Shown: positions 38,874-50,290 of the stretch, one piece after another
Layout: each line of letters begins with the position of its first letter
How positions within the stretch are numbered: the first letter of the stretch is position 1
Assembly (NCBI RefSeq): GCF_018342065.1
Contig: NZ_JAFDOE010000002.1
Location: 434,001-498,000 of the forward strand
From: Citrobacter sp. FP75
GTDB lineage: Bacteria; Pseudomonadota; Gammaproteobacteria; Enterobacterales; Enterobacteriaceae
Direction: 5' to 3'
DNA: 64,000 nt
Program-made: the position numbers and the translations under genes
Notes under the pieces: generated by a model
Told to the model about the DNA's origin: nothing
Database searches by the model: none
The model's input: the letters and a program-made list of their open reading frames with translations, nothing else

Positions 38874-41800
38874 TGCCGCTGAGTCCCTTGATCCTCTCCG
38901 CTTGCCCCTGACGGGCGAGCGCCTGATTGAAGCCTCCGCAGGCACCGGTAAAACCTTTACCATCGCCGCCCTGTATTTACGTTTACTGCTTGGACTGGGC
39001 GGCTCTGCCGCCTTTCCCCGTCCGCTGACCGTCGAAGAACTGTTAGTGGTCACCTTTACGGAGGCGGCCACTGAAGAGCTGCGCGGGCGTATTCGTAGCA
39101 ACATCCATGAACTGCGTATTGCCTGCCTTCGTGAAACCACCGATAACCCGCTGTACGCCCGTCTGTTAGATGAAATTGCCGATAAAAAACAGGCCGCGCA
39201 GTGGCTGTTGCTGGCGGAAAGACAGATGGATGAAGCGGCGGTTTTTACCATTCACGGCTTTTGTCAGCGTATGCTCAGTCTCAATGCTTTTGAGTCCGGC
39301 ATGCTGTTTGAACAACAGTTGATCGAAGATGAATCACTGCTGCGTTATCAGGCCTGCGCGGACTTCTGGCGTCGGCATTGCTACCCGCTGTCTCGCGACA
39401 TTGCGCAGGTGATTTTTGAAACGTGGAAAGGGCCGCAGGCGCTGCTCAGGGATATCGATCGCTATCTGCAAGGGGAAGCGCCGGTCATTAAAGCACCTCC
39501 GTCGGCAGACGAAACGCTGGCCTCCCGGCACGAAAAAATCCTCGCGCGCATCAACCAGATCAAGCAGCAATGGCGTGATTCCGTTGAAGAGCTGGATGGC
39601 CTGTTTGAAGCCTCCGGGATCGACCGACGTAAATTTAACCGGGGTAATCAGGGCAAGTGGATCGAGAAGATCAGCGCCTGGGCGCAGGAAGAAACACAAA
39701 GCTATCAGCTGCCTGACGCGCTGGAGAAATTCTCCCAGCGCTTTTTAGAAGAGCGTACTAAAGCGGGCGGCATAACGCCGCAACACCCGTTATTTTCCGC
39801 CATTGATGAACTGCTTGCCGAGCCGCTGACCATTCGCGATCTGGTGATCACCCGGGCGCTGGCGGAGATCCGCGAGACAGTAGCCGAAGAAAAACGCCGA
39901 CGCGGCGAGCTGGGTTTTGACGATATGCTCAGTCGTCTGGATGCGGCGTTACGCAGTGAAAGCGGCGACGCGCTGGCAACGGCCATCCGCACCCGTTTTC
40001 CGGTGGCGATGATCGATGAATTCCAGGATACCGATCCGCAGCAGTACCGCATTTTCCGCCGTATCTGGCAGCATCAGCCGGATACCGCACTACTGCTGAT
40101 TGGCGACCCCAAACAGGCGATTTACGCGTTTCGCGGCGCGGATATTTTTACCTATATGAAAGCGCGCAGCGAAGTTAGCGCGCACTATACGCTCGACACT
40201 AACTGGCGCTCGGCCCCTGGCATGGTTAATGGTGTGAATACGCTGTTCAGCCAGATGAACGACGCTTTTATGTTCCGCGAAATCCCCTTTAGCCCGGTGA
40301 AGTCCGCAGAAAAAAACCAGTCGCTGCGCTTTGTCCTGCACGGTGAAACGCAGCCGGCAATCAACATGTGGCTGATGGAAGGGGAAAGTTGCGGTATAGG
40401 TGACTACCAGAGCTACATGGCCCGGGTTTGCGCGACGCAAATTCGTGACTGGCTTAAAGCCGGGCATGCGGGCGATGCTCTCCTGATGAGCGCTAACACA
40501 TCGCGCCCGGTACGCGCGTCGGATATCAGCGTGCTGGTGCGCAGCCGCCAGGAGGCGGCGTTAATCCGCGATGCGCTGACGCAACTGGCGATTCCGTCAG
40601 TCTATCTTTCCAACCGTGACAGCGTCTTTGATACCCTCGAAGCGCAGGAACTGCTGTGGGTATTACAGGCGGTGATGACGCCGGAGCGTGAAAATACGCT
40701 GCGTAGCGCACTGGCAACCTCCATGATGGGGCTGAATGCGCAGGATATTGAAACACTCAATAATGATGAGCAAGCATGGGATGCGGTGGTCGAAGAGTTC
40801 GACGGTTATCGCCAACTCTGGCGCAAACGCGGCGTGATGCCGATGCTGCGCGCGCTGATGTCGGCGCGTCAGATTGCGGAAAACCTGCTGGCGACGGCGG
40901 GAGGCGAACGTCGGCTGACCGATATTTTGCACATCAGCGAGCTGTTACAGGAAGCCGGTTCGCAACTGGAAAGCGAGCATGCGCTGGTACGCTGGCTATC
41001 TCAGCATATCCTCGAGCCAGACAGCAATGCGTCCAGCCAGCAGCTCAGGCTGGAAAGTGATAAGCACCTGGTTAAAATCGTCACTATCCACAAATCGAAA
41101 GGGCTGGAATATCCGCTGGTCTGGTTGCCTTTCATCACGCATTTTCGCGTTCAGGATCAGGCTTTTTATCACGATCGCCGCTCGTTTGAAGCGGTACTGG
41201 ATCTCAGCCAGGCTGATGAGAGCGTCGAGCTGGCCGAGGTTGAGCGTCTGGCGGAAGACCTGCGCCTGCTCTACGTTGCACTGACCCGTTCGGTATGGCA
41301 CTGCAGCCTCGGCGTAGCGCCGCTGGTGCGTCGTCGGGGGGATAAAAAAGGCGACACCGATGTGCATCAAAGCGCGCTGGGTCGCCTGTTGCAAAAAGGC
41401 GAGCCGATGGATACTGCCGGGCTGCGTGCCGCAATTGACGCGCTTTGTGGTGACGATATTGCCTGTCGGATCCCTGATGAACCCGATACAGAACGCTGGC
41501 TTTCTGTCGAAGAGCGCCAGGAACAGCTGAGCGTGCGGACGTTGCCGCGCCTGCCTGGCGACAACTGGCGCGTCACCAGTTATTCCGGTCTGCAACAGCG
41601 CGGTCACGGTATTGCGCAGGATCTGATCCCGCGGCTGGACATTGATGCGGCAGGCGTCGGTGAAGCTATCGTGGAGTCCGGGCTCACGCCGCACCAGTTC
41701 CCGCGCGGGGCGTCGCCGGGAACATTTTTGCATAGCTTGTTTGAAGATCTTGATTTTACCCAGCCGGTAGACCCGCTTTGGGTGCAGGAGAAACTCGCAC

Positions 41801-42411
41801 TCGGCGGCTATGACGCCCACTGGGAGCCGGTTCTGACCCAGTGGCTGGACGCCATTTTACAGGCGCCGCTCAACGAAACAGGCGTCAGCCTGAGCGCGCT
41901 TTCAGCGCATGAAAAACAGGTGGAGATGGAGTTTTATCTGCCGATTTCGCAGCCGCTGATGGCCAGTAAACTGGATGCGTTGATCCGCCAACATGATCCG
42001 CTCTCTGCGGGCTGCCCTGAGCTGGACTTTATGCAGGTGCGCGGCATGCTGAAAGGGTTTATCGATCTGGTGTTCCGTCATCAGGGGCGCTATTACCTGC
42101 TCGACTACAAGTCTAACTGGCTGGGCGAAGACAGCGCCGCTTACACCCAGCAGGCGATGGCTGCTGCGATGCAGGCGCATCGCTATGACCTGCAATATCA
42201 GCTTTATACCCTGGCGCTGCACCGCTATTTACGTCACCGCATTGCGGACTACGACTATGAGCGTCATTTTGGCGGCGTTATTTATCTCTTCCTGCGCGGC
42301 GTTGACAGCGAAAATCCACAACAGGGAATTTACGCGACCCGTCCGGATGGAGAGCTGATCGCGCTGATGGACGAGATGTTTGCCGGTGCAGCGCTGGAGG
42401 AGATGCAATGA
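38866..42411 (+). CDS. recB: RecB, exonuclease V beta subunit
   Basis: A 3'-5' helicase and the nuclease of RecBCD, 1181 residues (1180 in E. coli). Walker A is [11 protein letters not shown] near residue 20-30; motif II is [11 protein letters not shown] near 385; the C-terminal nuclease domain has [10 protein letters not shown] with the metal-binding aspartate near 1080. Frame opens at 38857, but the ATG at 38866 inside the ptrA end fits the family. It overlaps recD by four bases (ATGA). Confidence 0.97.
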   Translation: MNDAAESLDPLRLPLTGERLIEASAGTGKTFTIAALYLRLLLGLGGSAAFPRPLTVEELLVVTFTEAATEELRGRIRSNIHELRIACLRETTDNPLYARLLDEIADKKQAAQWLLLAERQMDEAAVFTIHGFCQRMLSLNAFESGMLFEQQLIEDESLLRYQACADFWRRHCYPLSRDIAQVIFETWKGPQALLRDIDRYLQGEAPVIKAPPSADETLASRHEKILARINQIKQQWRDSVEELDGLFEASGIDRRKFNRGNQGKWIEKISAWAQEETQSYQLPDALEKFSQRFLEERTKAGGITPQHPLFSAIDELLAEPLTIRDLVITRALAEIRETVAEEKRRRGELGFDDMLSRLDAALRSESGDALATAIRTRFPVAMIDEFQDTDPQQYRIFRRIWQHQPDTALLLIGDPKQAIYAFRGADIFTYMKARSEVSAHYTLDTNWRSAPGMVNGVNTLFSQMNDAFMFREIPFSPVKSAEKNQSLRFVLHGETQPAINMWLMEGESCGIGDYQSYMARVCATQIRDWLKAGHAGDALLMSANTSRPVRASDISVLVRSRQEAALIRDALTQLAIPSVYLSNRDSVFDTLEAQELLWVLQAVMTPERENTLRSALATSMMGLNAQDIETLNNDEQAWDAVVEEFDGYRQLWRKRGVMPMLRALMSARQIAENLLATAGGERRLTDILHISELLQEAGSQLESEHALVRWLSQHILEPDSNASSQQLRLESDKHLVKIVTIHKSKGLEYPLVWLPFITHFRVQDQAFYHDRRSFEAVLDLSQADESVELAEVERLAEDLRLLYVALTRSVWHCSLGVAPLVRRRGDKKGDTDVHQSALGRLLQKGEPMDTAGLRAAIDALCGDDIACRIPDEPDTERWLSVEERQEQLSVRTLPRLPGDNWRVTSYSGLQQRGHGIAQDLIPRLDIDAAGVGEAIVESGLTPHQFPRGASPGTFLHSLFEDLDFTQPVDPLWVQEKLALGGYDAHWEPVLTQWLDAILQAPLNETGVSLSALSAHEKQVEMEFYLPISQPLMASKLDALIRQHDPLSAGCPELDFMQVRGMLKGFIDLVFRHQGRYYLLDYKSNWLGEDSAAYTQQAMAAAMQAHRYDLQYQLYTLALHRYLRHRIADYDYERHFGGVIYLFLRGVDSENPQQGIYATRPDGELIALMDEMFAGAALEEMQ

Positions 42412-44237
42412 CAATCCATACGCGATTACTGGAAGCTGTAGAACAAAAGCAGCTCCGGGCACTGGATGCCCAGTTTGCGCTGGCGGTGGCCGGCAATGAT
42501 AACCCTGCCGTCACGCTGGCGGCGGCGCTACTCAGCCGTGAAGCGGGTGAGGGGCACGTCTGTCTACCGCTTTCCCGTTTATCCTTACGCGAAGATGCCC
42601 ACCCTTTGCTGAGCGCCTGGCTGAGTGAAGTGGGCGAGCCTGAAGACTGGGCCGAATGCCTGCTGGCTTCCGTGGCGGTGAGCCGTGGCGAGCGCCCCAC
42701 ACCGCTGGTCCTGTTCGGCGATCGCCTGTACCTGAACCGGATGTGGAATAACGAACGTACGGTAGCCCGCTTTTTCAGCGAGGTGAACCAGGCCCTCAAC
42801 GTTGATGAGCCGCGGTTGGCCCAGACGCTGGAGGCGCTTTTTCCGCGAACAGAAGAGGGCATTAACTGGCAAAAAGTGGCGGCAGCCGTAGCGCTGACCC
42901 GCCGTATATCAGTGATCTCCGGCGGACCGGGAACCGGGAAAACCACCACGGTTGCGAGGCTGCTGGCAGCATTGATTCAGATGACAGACGGTGAGCGTTG
43001 CCGTATTCGTCTGGCAGCGCCGACGGGAAAAGCGGCGGCGCGTCTGACCGCCTCGCTGGGCGCGGCGCTGCGCGAGCTGCCGCTGACCGATGAGCAAAAG
43101 AAACGTATTCCTGATGATGCCAGTACGTTGCACCGATTGTTGGGCGCACAGCCCGGCAGCCAGCGTCTGCGTCATCATGCTGGCAACCCGCTGCATCTTG
43201 ATGTGCTGGTGGTGGATGAAGCCTCGATGATTGATTTACCCATGATGTCACGCCTGATTGATGCGCTACCGCCGCACGGGCGGGTGATTTTTCTTGGCGA
43301 TCGCGATCAGCTTGCTTCCGTTGAGGCGGGTGCGGTGCTGGGGGATATCTGTGCCTTTGTGAATGCCGGGTTTACCCCTGAGCGCGCAAAACAGCTGAGT
43401 CGACTGACCGGCAGCACAATTCCGGCGGGCGTCGGAACTCAGGCAGCCTCTTTGCGTGACAGTCTCTGTTTGCTGCAAAAGAGCTACCGTTTTGGCAGTG
43501 ATTCCGGAATCGGCCAGCTGGCGTCGGCGATTAATCGCGGTGATAAGGTCGCGCTAAAAACAGTCTTCCAGCAGGGATTTAACGATATCGAAAAACGCAC
43601 ATTGCACAGCGGTGAAGACTATGCAGCCATGCTTGATGAGGCGTTAGCCGGATATGGTCGCTACCTGGATTTGCTGCGCGAAGGCGCAGAGCCGGATGCT
43701 GTCATTCAGGCATTCAATGAATACCAGCTGCTGTGCGCACTGCGCGAGGGGCCGTTCGGCGTAAGCGGACTGAATGAACGCATTGAACAGTTGATGGTGC
43801 AAAAACGTAAAATCCATCGTTCCGCGCATACCCGTTGGTACGAGGGGCGACCGGTGATGATTGCGCGTAATGACAGTTCGCTGGGATTGTTTAACGGTGA
43901 TATCGGGATTGCGCTCGATCGCGGTCAGGGCCTGAGAGTCTGGTTCGCACTGCCGGATGGGGCCATCAAATCGGTGCAGCCCAGCCGTTTGCCGGAACAT
44001 GAAACCACCTGGGCGATGACGGTGCATAAATCGCAAGGGTCTGAGTTCGATCATGCCGCGTTGATTTTACCCAACCAGCACTCGCCCGTTGTCACCCGCG
44101 AACTGGTTTATACCGCGATTACCCGCGCGCGTCGTCGTCTGTCGCTGTACGCCGATGAGCGGATATTAAATGCAGCAGTCGCCATTCGTACCGAACGCCG
44201 TAGCGGGTTGTCGGCGTTGTTTAATGACGGTCTGTAG
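42408..44237 (+). CDS. recD: RecD, exonuclease V alpha subunit
   Basis: The 5'-3' fast helicase of RecBCD, 609 residues (608 in E. coli), superfamily 1B. Walker [11 protein letters not shown] lies near residue 170-180 and Walker [10 protein letters not shown] near 266; [13 protein letters not shown] is motif V/VI near the C-terminus. ATGA overlap with recB implies translational coupling. A REP palindrome follows the stop. Confidence 0.97.
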   Translation: MTIHTRLLEAVEQKQLRALDAQFALAVAGNDNPAVTLAAALLSREAGEGHVCLPLSRLSLREDAHPLLSAWLSEVGEPEDWAECLLASVAVSRGERPTPLVLFGDRLYLNRMWNNERTVARFFSEVNQALNVDEPRLAQTLEALFPRTEEGINWQKVAAAVALTRRISVISGGPGTGKTTTVARLLAALIQMTDGERCRIRLAAPTGKAAARLTASLGAALRELPLTDEQKKRIPDDASTLHRLLGAQPGSQRLRHHAGNPLHLDVLVVDEASMIDLPMMSRLIDALPPHGRVIFLGDRDQLASVEAGAVLGDICAFVNAGFTPERAKQLSRLTGSTIPAGVGTQAASLRDSLCLLQKSYRFGSDSGIGQLASAINRGDKVALKTVFQQGFNDIEKRTLHSGEDYAAMLDEALAGYGRYLDLLREGAEPDAVIQAFNEYQLLCALREGPFGVSGLNERIEQLMVQKRKIHRSAHTRWYEGRPVMIARNDSSLGLFNGDIGIALDRGQGLRVWFALPDGAIKSVQPSRLPEHETTWAMTVHKSQGSEFDHAALILPNQHSPVVTRELVYTAITRARRRLSLYADERILNAAVAIRTERRSGLSALFNDGL

Positions 44238-44244
44238 GACAATG

Positions 44245-44270
44245 TGCCGGATAAGCGAAGCTATCCGGCA
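44245..44270. repeat. REP-type palindrome between recD and argA
   Basis: TGCCGGATA at 44245-44253 pairs with TATCCGGCA at 44262-44270 in the convergent gap. Confidence 0.85.
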
Positions 44271-44274
44271 ACCA

Positions 44275-45606
44275 CTACCCCAAATCTGCCATCAGAACTT
44301 TTGACCGCCGCTGGTAGTTGTACATTTCTTTTTTGCTTTCCGGCAGCAGGTCGATGTCAACCGGGGTGAAGCCACGCTCCTGGAACCAGTGAATGCTGCG
44401 TGTGGTCAGCACGAACAGCTTACTAAGCCCCATTTGCCGGGCCTGTACGGCGATCCGTTCCAGCAACACTTCGCCACGCGATGAGCTACGATAGTCTGGG
44501 TGTACTGCCACGCAGGCCATTTCGCCAATTCTTTCTTCCGGGAAAGGGTACAGGGCGGCACAGGCGATGGTCAGGTTATCGCGCTGAATAATGGTGAACT
44601 TGTCGATCTCCATTTCCAGCTGCTCGCGGGAGCGGCGAACCAGAATGCCTTGCTGCTCCAGCGGGCGGATTAGCTCCAGAATACCGCCGATATCATTAAT
44701 GGTGGCGCGACGGATCTGTTCGGCACTCTCCATCACGATTTGCGTCCCTATCCCATCACGCGAGAACAGCTCCTGCAACAGCGCACCGTCTTCCTGATAG
44801 CTAATCAGGTGGCAGCGGCGTACTCCACTGCGACAGGCTTTGACCGCGCCACGCAGGAAGCGCACGGTGCCGGAGCTGTAGTCGCCAATCTCTTCCTGGG
44901 CCTCAACGCGCGCCTGGGCCTCGTTGGGGAACAGTTCGGAAATAATATCGCCATCACCGTTGGTGACCCCCTGGGAAGAGCAAAAGCCGATCATTTTTTC
45001 CGCTTTCAGTTTGATCGCCAATTGGGTGGCGACCTCTTCTGAAGTCAGGTTAAAGCTCTCGCCTGTCACGGAAACGGCGACCGGTCCCATCAGAACAATC
45101 GCACCGCTGTCTAACTGGCGATGAATGGCATCTTCATCAATACGACGAATGCGCCCGCTGTGACAGTAATCGACGCCATCATCTACGCCCAAAGGCTGAG
45201 AGATAATAAAATTACCGCTGACCACGTTGATGTGCGCGCCCTGCAATGGTGTATTGTTCAGGCTCATCGACAGACGGGCGGTAATATCAAGCTGGAGCAA
45301 ACCCGCCGCCTGCTTGACCAGTTCCAGCGTTTTGGCGTCGGTAACGCGCGTATTTTTGTGGTACACCGGCTCATGGTGATGCGCAGCCAGGTTGGCATCA
45401 ATCTGTGGCCGTGCGCCATACACCACGACCAGGCGAATGCCGAGGCTATGAAGGAGCCCAATGTCATTGACGATACTGGAAAAGTTTTCATGCTCGATGG
45501 CTTCGCCGCCCAGCATAATGACAAACGTTTTTCCCCGATGGGTATTGATATAGGGAACAGAATGGCGGAATCCCTGTACCAGTTCGGTTCTACGCTCCTT
45601 CACCAC
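44275..45606 (-). CDS. argA: N-acetylglutamate synthase ArgA
   Basis: First step of arginine synthesis: acetyl-CoA plus glutamate to N-acetylglutamate. An N-terminal amino acid kinase domain (arginine-sensing, about 1-290) is joined to a C-terminal GNAT acetyltransferase (about 295-443). The frame opens at 45669, but the GTG at 45606 (MVKERRTEL) gives the E. coli length of 443 and keeps the ARG boxes outside the gene. Subject to arginine feedback and ArgR repression. Confidence 0.96.
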   Translation of the reverse strand: MVKERRTELVQGFRHSVPYINTHRGKTFVIMLGGEAIEHENFSSIVNDIGLLHSLGIRLVVVYGARPQIDANLAAHHHEPVYHKNTRVTDAKTLELVKQAAGLLQLDITARLSMSLNNTPLQGAHINVVSGNFIISQPLGVDDGVDYCHSGRIRRIDEDAIHRQLDSGAIVLMGPVAVSVTGESFNLTSEEVATQLAIKLKAEKMIGFCSSQGVTNGDGDIISELFPNEAQARVEAQEEIGDYSSGTVRFLRGAVKACRSGVRRCHLISYQEDGALLQELFSRDGIGTQIVMESAEQIRRATINDIGGILELIRPLEQQGILVRRSREQLEMEIDKFTIIQRDNLTIACAALYPFPEERIGEMACVAVHPDYRSSSRGEVLLERIAVQARQMGLSKLFVLTTRSIHWFQERGFTPVDIDLLPESKKEMYNYQRRSKVLMADLG

Positions 45607-45618
45607 GGCACACCTCTG

Positions 45619-45656
45619 TTGCATGATTATTCGTAATTTGTGTATTTTTATTCTGT
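45619..45656 (-). promoter_or_regulatory. Paired ARG boxes (ArgR operator) of argA
   Basis: Two 18-bp A/T-rich palindromic boxes, 45619-45636 (around TGCATGATTATTCGT) and 45639-45656 (around TGTATTTTTATTCT), lie side by side with a 2-bp gap just upstream of argA, matching the usual ArgR hexamer arrangement. Confidence 0.75.
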
Positions 45657-45839
45657 TTTTGCATTGCACGCAAGCGTAATTTTTACTCCTGTTAAAGATT
45701 TTTCTCAGTAATGCCGTGAATATAAAAAGAATGTTTACCCTTTTGTAGATGACAGATTATGCGTCATTCGTTAAAGTTTCCGGTCAATTCGGACGTTTTA
45801 CGTATTACTCAATAAAGATTTCTTTTGCTCGGGAGAAGC

Positions 45840-47093
45840 ATGTCGGGATCCAATTCAGCAATCAGTCGCCGCCGTTTACTGAAAGGTGCGGGTGCTATGT
45901 GGCTTTTGAGCGTCAGCCAGGTTGGTCTGGCTGCCGTCAGTCAGGTCGTTGCAGTGCGTATCTGGCCTGCGTCCAGCTACACCCGCGTCACGGTAGAATC
46001 CAACCGTCTGCTGAAATACAAACAGTTTGCCCTGAGTAATCCTGAGCGTGTAGTTGTGGATATTGAAGGCGTAAATCTAAACTCGGTACTCAAGGGTATT
46101 GGGACGCAGATCCGCCCTGACGATCCGTATATCAAGTCGGCACGAGTCGGGCAGTTTGACCCTCAGACCGTGCGGATGGTGTTTGAGTTGAAGCAAAATG
46201 TGAAGCCACAGCTTTTTGCGCTAGCGCCGGTGGCGGGCTTTAAAGAACGTCTGGTGATGGATCTCTATCCGGCCAATGCCCAGGATGTACAGGATCCTCT
46301 GCTGGCGTTGCTTGAAGATTACAACAAGGGCGATTTGGATAAACAGGTGCCGCCTGCGCAAAGTGGTCCGCAGCCGGGTAAAGCGGGGCGCGATCGTCCG
46401 ATTGTCATTATGCTTGATCCTGGGCACGGAGGAGAAGACTCCGGTGCCGTGGGGAAATACAAGACGCGTGAAAAAGATGTGGTGCTACAGATTGCCCGTC
46501 GCCTGCGCGCGCTGATCGAGAAAGAAGGCAATATGAAGGTCTTTATGACGCGTAATGAAGATATCTTCATTCCGCTGAAGGTGCGCGTGGCTAAAGCCCA
46601 GAAACAGCGTGCCGACCTCTTTGTCTCTATTCACGCCGATGCGTTTACCAGCCGACAGCCCAGCGGTTCGTCGGTATTCGCACTTTCCACCAAAGGCGCA
46701 ACCAGTACCGCCGCAAAATTTTTGGCGCAAACTCAGAACGCCTCGGATTTAATCGGTGGCGTCAGCAAGAGTGGTGATCGCTACGTCGATCACACCATGT
46801 TCGATATGGTGCAGTCACTGACTATCGCCGACAGCCTGAAGTTTGGTAAAGCGGTGCTGAATAAGCTCGGTAAAATCAACAATCTGCATAAGAATCAGGT
46901 AGAACAGGCAGGATTTGCGGTGCTGAAAGCGCCGGATATTCCCTCTATCCTCGTGGAAACGGCGTTTATCAGTAACGTTGAAGAAGAGCGGAAACTGAAA
47001 ACGGCGACGTTCCAGCAGGAAGTGGCAGAGTCTATTCTGGCAGGGATCAAAGCGTACTTTGCTGATGGGGCGACGCTGGCGAGAAGGGGATAA
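45840..47093 (+). CDS. amiC: N-acetylmuramoyl-L-alanine amidase AmiC
   Basis: Periplasmic zinc amidase that splits septal peptidoglycan during cell separation; activated by NlpD. The 417-residue protein has a Tat signal ([14 protein letters not shown], cleavage near residue 31), an AMIN septum-targeting domain, and an Amidase_3 domain starting [15 protein letters not shown], with further zinc ligands in SIHADAF and VETAFISN. The ATG at 45840 follows GGGAGAAG; an upstream TTG is unlikely. Confidence 0.97.
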   Translation: MSGSNSAISRRRLLKGAGAMWLLSVSQVGLAAVSQVVAVRIWPASSYTRVTVESNRLLKYKQFALSNPERVVVDIEGVNLNSVLKGIGTQIRPDDPYIKSARVGQFDPQTVRMVFELKQNVKPQLFALAPVAGFKERLVMDLYPANAQDVQDPLLALLEDYNKGDLDKQVPPAQSGPQPGKAGRDRPIVIMLDPGHGGEDSGAVGKYKTREKDVVLQIARRLRALIEKEGNMKVFMTRNEDIFIPLKVRVAKAQKQRADLFVSIHADAFTSRQPSGSSVFALSTKGATSTAAKFLAQTQNASDLIGGVSKSGDRYVDHTMFDMVQSLTIADSLKFGKAVLNKLGKINNLHKNQVEQAGFAVLKAPDIPSILVETAFISNVEEERKLKTATFQQEVAESILAGIKAYFADGATLARRG

Positions 47094-47094
47094 C

Positions 47095-47121
47095 AAAAAA
47101 GCGCTGAGAAGCGCTTTTTTT
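47095..47121 (+). terminator. Terminator of amiC
   Basis: AAAAAAGCGCT at 47095-47105 pairs with AGCGCTTTTTT at 47110-47120 around GAGA; symmetric, so it can act in both directions. Confidence 0.9.
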
Positions 47122-47134
47122 ACGGATCGCAGAA

Positions 47135-47160
47135 ACAAAAAAACACCCGTTAAGGTGTTT
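47135..47160 (-). terminator. Terminator of the initiator tRNA operon
   Basis: Read leftward, AAACACC (47160-47154) pairs with GGTGTTT (47147-47141) and is followed by a T-run, right after the last tRNA-fMet gene. Confidence 0.85.
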
Positions 47161-47167
47161 AATGTAT

Positions 47168-47244
<77 letters not shown>

Positions 47245-47287
47245 TCCGTCTTTACTCTTCATCGAGTAAACTTGCATCAGATTGTAT

Positions 47288-47364
<77 letters not shown>

Positions 47365-47370
47365 TCCGTC

Positions 47371-47497
47371 TTTCTGCTGTGCATTTCAAATCACATGTGC
47401 GTTGGCTTTCCTCGTTCACCTCAGTCACTTACTGATGTAAGTTCCTAAGGATTCACTGCGTCGCCGCCTTCTTGTGATCCGAACTGCTTTGCAGAAA
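47371..47497. repeat. ERIC (intergenic repeat unit), full length
   Basis: The core TCAGTCACTTACTGATGTAAG at about 47421-47441, with the flanking GTTCACC and GGATTCAC, matches the enterobacterial repetitive intergenic consensus. Outer ends TTTCTGC (47371-47377) and GCAGAAA (47491-47497) pair, giving exactly 127 bp, the full ERIC length. It lies between two tRNA genes of the operon. Confidence 0.92.
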
Positions 47498-47519
47498 CGT
47501 TACTGCTTCTGATTTTAAT

Positions 47520-47596
<77 letters not shown>

Positions 47597-47609
47597 TCCG
47601 TGGATGCGC

Positions 47610-47637
47610 ACTATACTCTGCTAACGATTTCATGCAA
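47610..47637 (-). promoter_or_regulatory. Promoter of the initiator tRNA operon
   Basis: On the minus strand: TTGCAT (-35, 47637-47632), 16-bp spacer, TATAGT (-10, 47615-47610), then a GC-rich discriminator (GCGC), typical of stable RNA promoters under stringent control. Confidence 0.8.
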
Positions 47638-47800
47638 CCCTTTTTTTACGTGGATCACTGTTTTAGGATGAAAGTGAACAAAAACAACGCATTCAGCCTA
47701 TTTTTTGTTCAAAATTTGCCTTGAGGCATGTATTCGCATTTCATTAGGTTCAGGGGTTTGTTATCTTCATCTCGCATTCAGGCAACTTAAGACGAGAATA

Positions 47801-48898
47801 ATGAAAGGACGTTGGGCAAAATATCTTCTGGCGGGGGCGGTAGTCGTGATGCTCGCCGCATGTTCTTCTAAACCCACCGATCGTGGGCAGCAGTATAAAG
47901 ACGGGAAATTGACCCAGCCTTTCTCACTGGTGAATCAGCCTGATGCGGTTGGCGCACCCATCAATGCCGGTGATTTTGCCGAGCAGATAAACCAGATCCG
48001 CAGTTCCTCACCACGTTTATATGGCAATCAGAGCAACGTCTACAACGCTATCCAGGAATGGTTACGCGCGGGCGGTGATACGCGCAGCATGCGCCAGTTT
48101 GGTATTGATGCCTGGCAAATGGAGGGGGCGGATAACTATGGTAACGTCCAGTTCACTGGCTATTACACACCGGTCATCCAGGCGCGCCATACGCGTCAGG
48201 GGGAGTTTCAGTACCCTATCTATCGCATGCCGCCAAAACGAGGACGTTTACCTTCCCGCGCGGAAATCTACGCGGGTGCGCTGAGTGACAGCTATATACT
48301 GGCATACAGCAATTCCCTGATGGATAACTTTATTATGGATGTCCAGGGCAGCGGTTATATCGATTTCGGCGATGGCAGCCCGCTTAACTTCTTTAGCTAT
48401 GCCGGGAAAAACGGTCATGCCTACCGCAGTATTGGTAAAGTCTTGATCGACCGTGGTGAAGTAAAGAAAGAAGATATGTCGATGCAGGCGATCCGCCACT
48501 GGGGCGAAACGCACAGCGAAGCCGAAGTGCGTGAGCTGTTGGAGCAAAACCCGTCGTTCGTCTTCTTTAAGCCGCAATCTTATGCCCCGGTTAAAGGTGC
48601 CAGCGCAGTGCCGCTGATTGGCCGCGCATCGGTTGCCTCTGACCGCAGCATTATTCCTGCTGGTACGACGTTACTGGCAGAAGTCCCGTTGTTGGATAAT
48701 AACGGCAAGTTTACCGGTCAGTATGAACTGCGCCTGATGGTGGCATTGGATGTCGGTGGGGCTATCAAAGGCCAGCACTTTGATATCTATCAGGGCATTG
48801 GTGCCGACGCCGGACATCGTGCTGGTTGGTATAATCACTATGGCCGCGTGTGGGTGCTGAAAAGCGCGCCGGGTGCGGGTAACGTGTTCAGTGGTTAA
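47801..48898 (+). CDS. mltA: Membrane-bound lytic murein transglycosylase A (MltA)
   Basis: Outer-membrane lipoprotein that cleaves peptidoglycan glycan strands to 1,6-anhydromuropeptides. The lipobox MLAAC puts the acylated cysteine at residue 21; the MltA fold and the catalytic aspartate region (VALDVGGAIKGQHFDIYQG) are near the C-terminus. The frame opens at 47705, but the ATG at 47801 gives 365 residues as in E. coli. Confidence 0.97.
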   Translation: MKGRWAKYLLAGAVVVMLAACSSKPTDRGQQYKDGKLTQPFSLVNQPDAVGAPINAGDFAEQINQIRSSSPRLYGNQSNVYNAIQEWLRAGGDTRSMRQFGIDAWQMEGADNYGNVQFTGYYTPVIQARHTRQGEFQYPIYRMPPKRGRLPSRAEIYAGALSDSYILAYSNSLMDNFIMDVQGSGYIDFGDGSPLNFFSYAGKNGHAYRSIGKVLIDRGEVKKEDMSMQAIRHWGETHSEAEVRELLEQNPSFVFFKPQSYAPVKGASAVPLIGRASVASDRSIIPAGTTLLAEVPLLDNNGKFTGQYELRLMVALDVGGAIKGQHFDIYQGIGADAGHRAGWYNHYGRVWVLKSAPGAGNVFSG

Positions 48899-48930
48899 TT
48901 GCCTGATGGCGGCTACAAATTATCGGGTAG

Positions 48931-48957
48931 GCCGGATAAGCCCAGCGGCATCCGGCA
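48931..48957. repeat. REP-type palindrome after mltA
   Basis: GCCGGATAAG at 48931 onward pairs with ATCCGGC at 48950-48956. Confidence 0.75.
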
Positions 48958-48991
48958 CTTACTGCTCTTATTGTTTCTATTCTGAGGTCGT

Positions 48992-49798
48992 ATGTCTGTT
49001 GTGATAAGTGATGCCTGGCGTCAGCGTTTTGGCGGCACCGCTCGTCTGTATGGCGAAAATGCGCTGCAGCTGTTTGCCGAGTCGCACGTTTGCGTGGTCG
49101 GAATTGGCGGTGTGGGGTCGTGGGCGGCGGAAGCGCTGGCGCGTACCGGTATCGGCGCCATTACGCTCATCGATATGGATGATGTGTGCGTCACCAATAC
49201 TAACCGTCAAATCCATGCCCTGCGAGATACCGTCGGGCTGGCAAAAGCTGACGTGATGGCTGAGCGTATTCGCCAGATTAATCCGGAGTGTCGGGTTAAT
49301 GTTGTCGACGACTTTGTCACGCCGGATAACGTTGCAGAGTATATGAACGCGGGCTTTTCGTATGTCATTGATGCGATTGATAGCGTGCGCCCAAAAGCGG
49401 CGCTGATTGCTTACTGTCGGCGCAATAAAATTCCGCTGGTCACCACCGGTGGCGCGGGTGGACAGATCGACCCGACGCAGATTCAGGTCGTTGATTTGGC
49501 AAAAACCATCCAGGATCCGCTGGCGGCGAAGCTGCGTGAGCGGCTGAAAAGCGATTTTGGCGTGGTGAAGAACAGTAAAGGCAAGCTGGGCGTGGACTGC
49601 GTGTTCTCGACCGAGGCGCTGGTATATCCACAGGCAGACGGCTCCGTATGTGCCATGAAGGCGACGGCGGAAGGGCCGAAGCGTATGGATTGCGCATCCG
49701 GTTTTGGCGCAGCCACGATGGTGACTGCGACCTTTGGTTTTGTTGCTGTCTCCCACGCGCTGAAGAAGATGATGGCGAAGGCCGCGCGCCAGGCCTGA
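48992..49798 (+). CDS. tcdA: TcdA (CsdL), tRNA t6A dehydratase
   Basis: E1-like enzyme of 268 residues that uses ATP to cyclise N6-threonylcarbamoyladenosine at tRNA position 37 to ct6A. The nucleotide-binding loop is GIGGVGSWAAEALARTGIG near residues 36-54; the conserved cysteine motif VDCVFSTE and the membrane-associating C-terminal helix are present. Faces csdE-csdA, its functional partners, in convergent orientation. Confidence 0.95.
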   Translation: MSVVISDAWRQRFGGTARLYGENALQLFAESHVCVVGIGGVGSWAAEALARTGIGAITLIDMDDVCVTNTNRQIHALRDTVGLAKADVMAERIRQINPECRVNVVDDFVTPDNVAEYMNAGFSYVIDAIDSVRPKAALIAYCRRNKIPLVTTGGAGGQIDPTQIQVVDLAKTIQDPLAAKLRERLKSDFGVVKNSKGKLGVDCVFSTEALVYPQADGSVCAMKATAEGPKRMDCASGFGAATMVTATFGFVAVSHALKKMMAKAARQA

Positions 49799-49806
49799 AT
49801 TTATTG

Positions 49807-49836
49807 TGCCGGATCTGGCGAAGCCACCATCCGGCA
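49807..49836. repeat. REP-type palindrome between tcdA and csdE
   Basis: TGCCGGAT at 49807-49814 pairs with ATCCGGCA at 49829-49836 in the convergent gap. Confidence 0.8.
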
Positions 49837-49843
49837 AAAGCCT

Positions 49844-50290
49844 TTATCCAACCTGCCGGGCAGCCTGAAGGATCGCCTCGTTAAGCGCATTCAGCCCCTG
49901 GCTGCGGGAAGCGCTAAGCTGCGCACGTAAACCCAATTCATCAAAAAACGCCATTGGCGAACGTGTCTGTAATTCGGCGGCAGTTTTGCCTTCGACGGCG
50001 GTGAGCAATACCGCCAGCAGCCCACGCACTATGCGACCTTCGCTGTCGCCGAAGAAATGCAGAGTGCCATTTTCATGTCGCGTATACCCCAACCAGACGC
50101 GGTTTTCGCATCCGGCTATTTCTTTTGCCTGCGCCTTCAGCACATCCGGCAGGGCCGGGAGCTGCTTACCCAGCAATATCAGCTGGCGATATTTATCTTC
50201 CCACTGTCTGAGCGGGATAAAGGTATTGCGTAACGTCTCTTCGGTTACGGTTGTACCAAACGGGTGTCCGGCGAGCAGAGGAGTTGTCAT
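49844..50290 (-). CDS. csdE: CsdE, sulfur acceptor protein
   Basis: A 148-residue SufE-family protein that takes persulfide sulfur from CsdA on Cys61 (IAGCENRVW). It supports TcdA activity. Its ATG shares one base with the csdA stop, so the two are coupled. Confidence 0.95.
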   Translation of the reverse strand: MTTPLLAGHPFGTTVTEETLRNTFIPLRQWEDKYRQLILLGKQLPALPDVLKAQAKEIAGCENRVWLGYTRHENGTLHFFGDSEGRIVRGLLAVLLTAVEGKTAAELQTRSPMAFFDELGLRAQLSASRSQGLNALNEAILQAARQVG

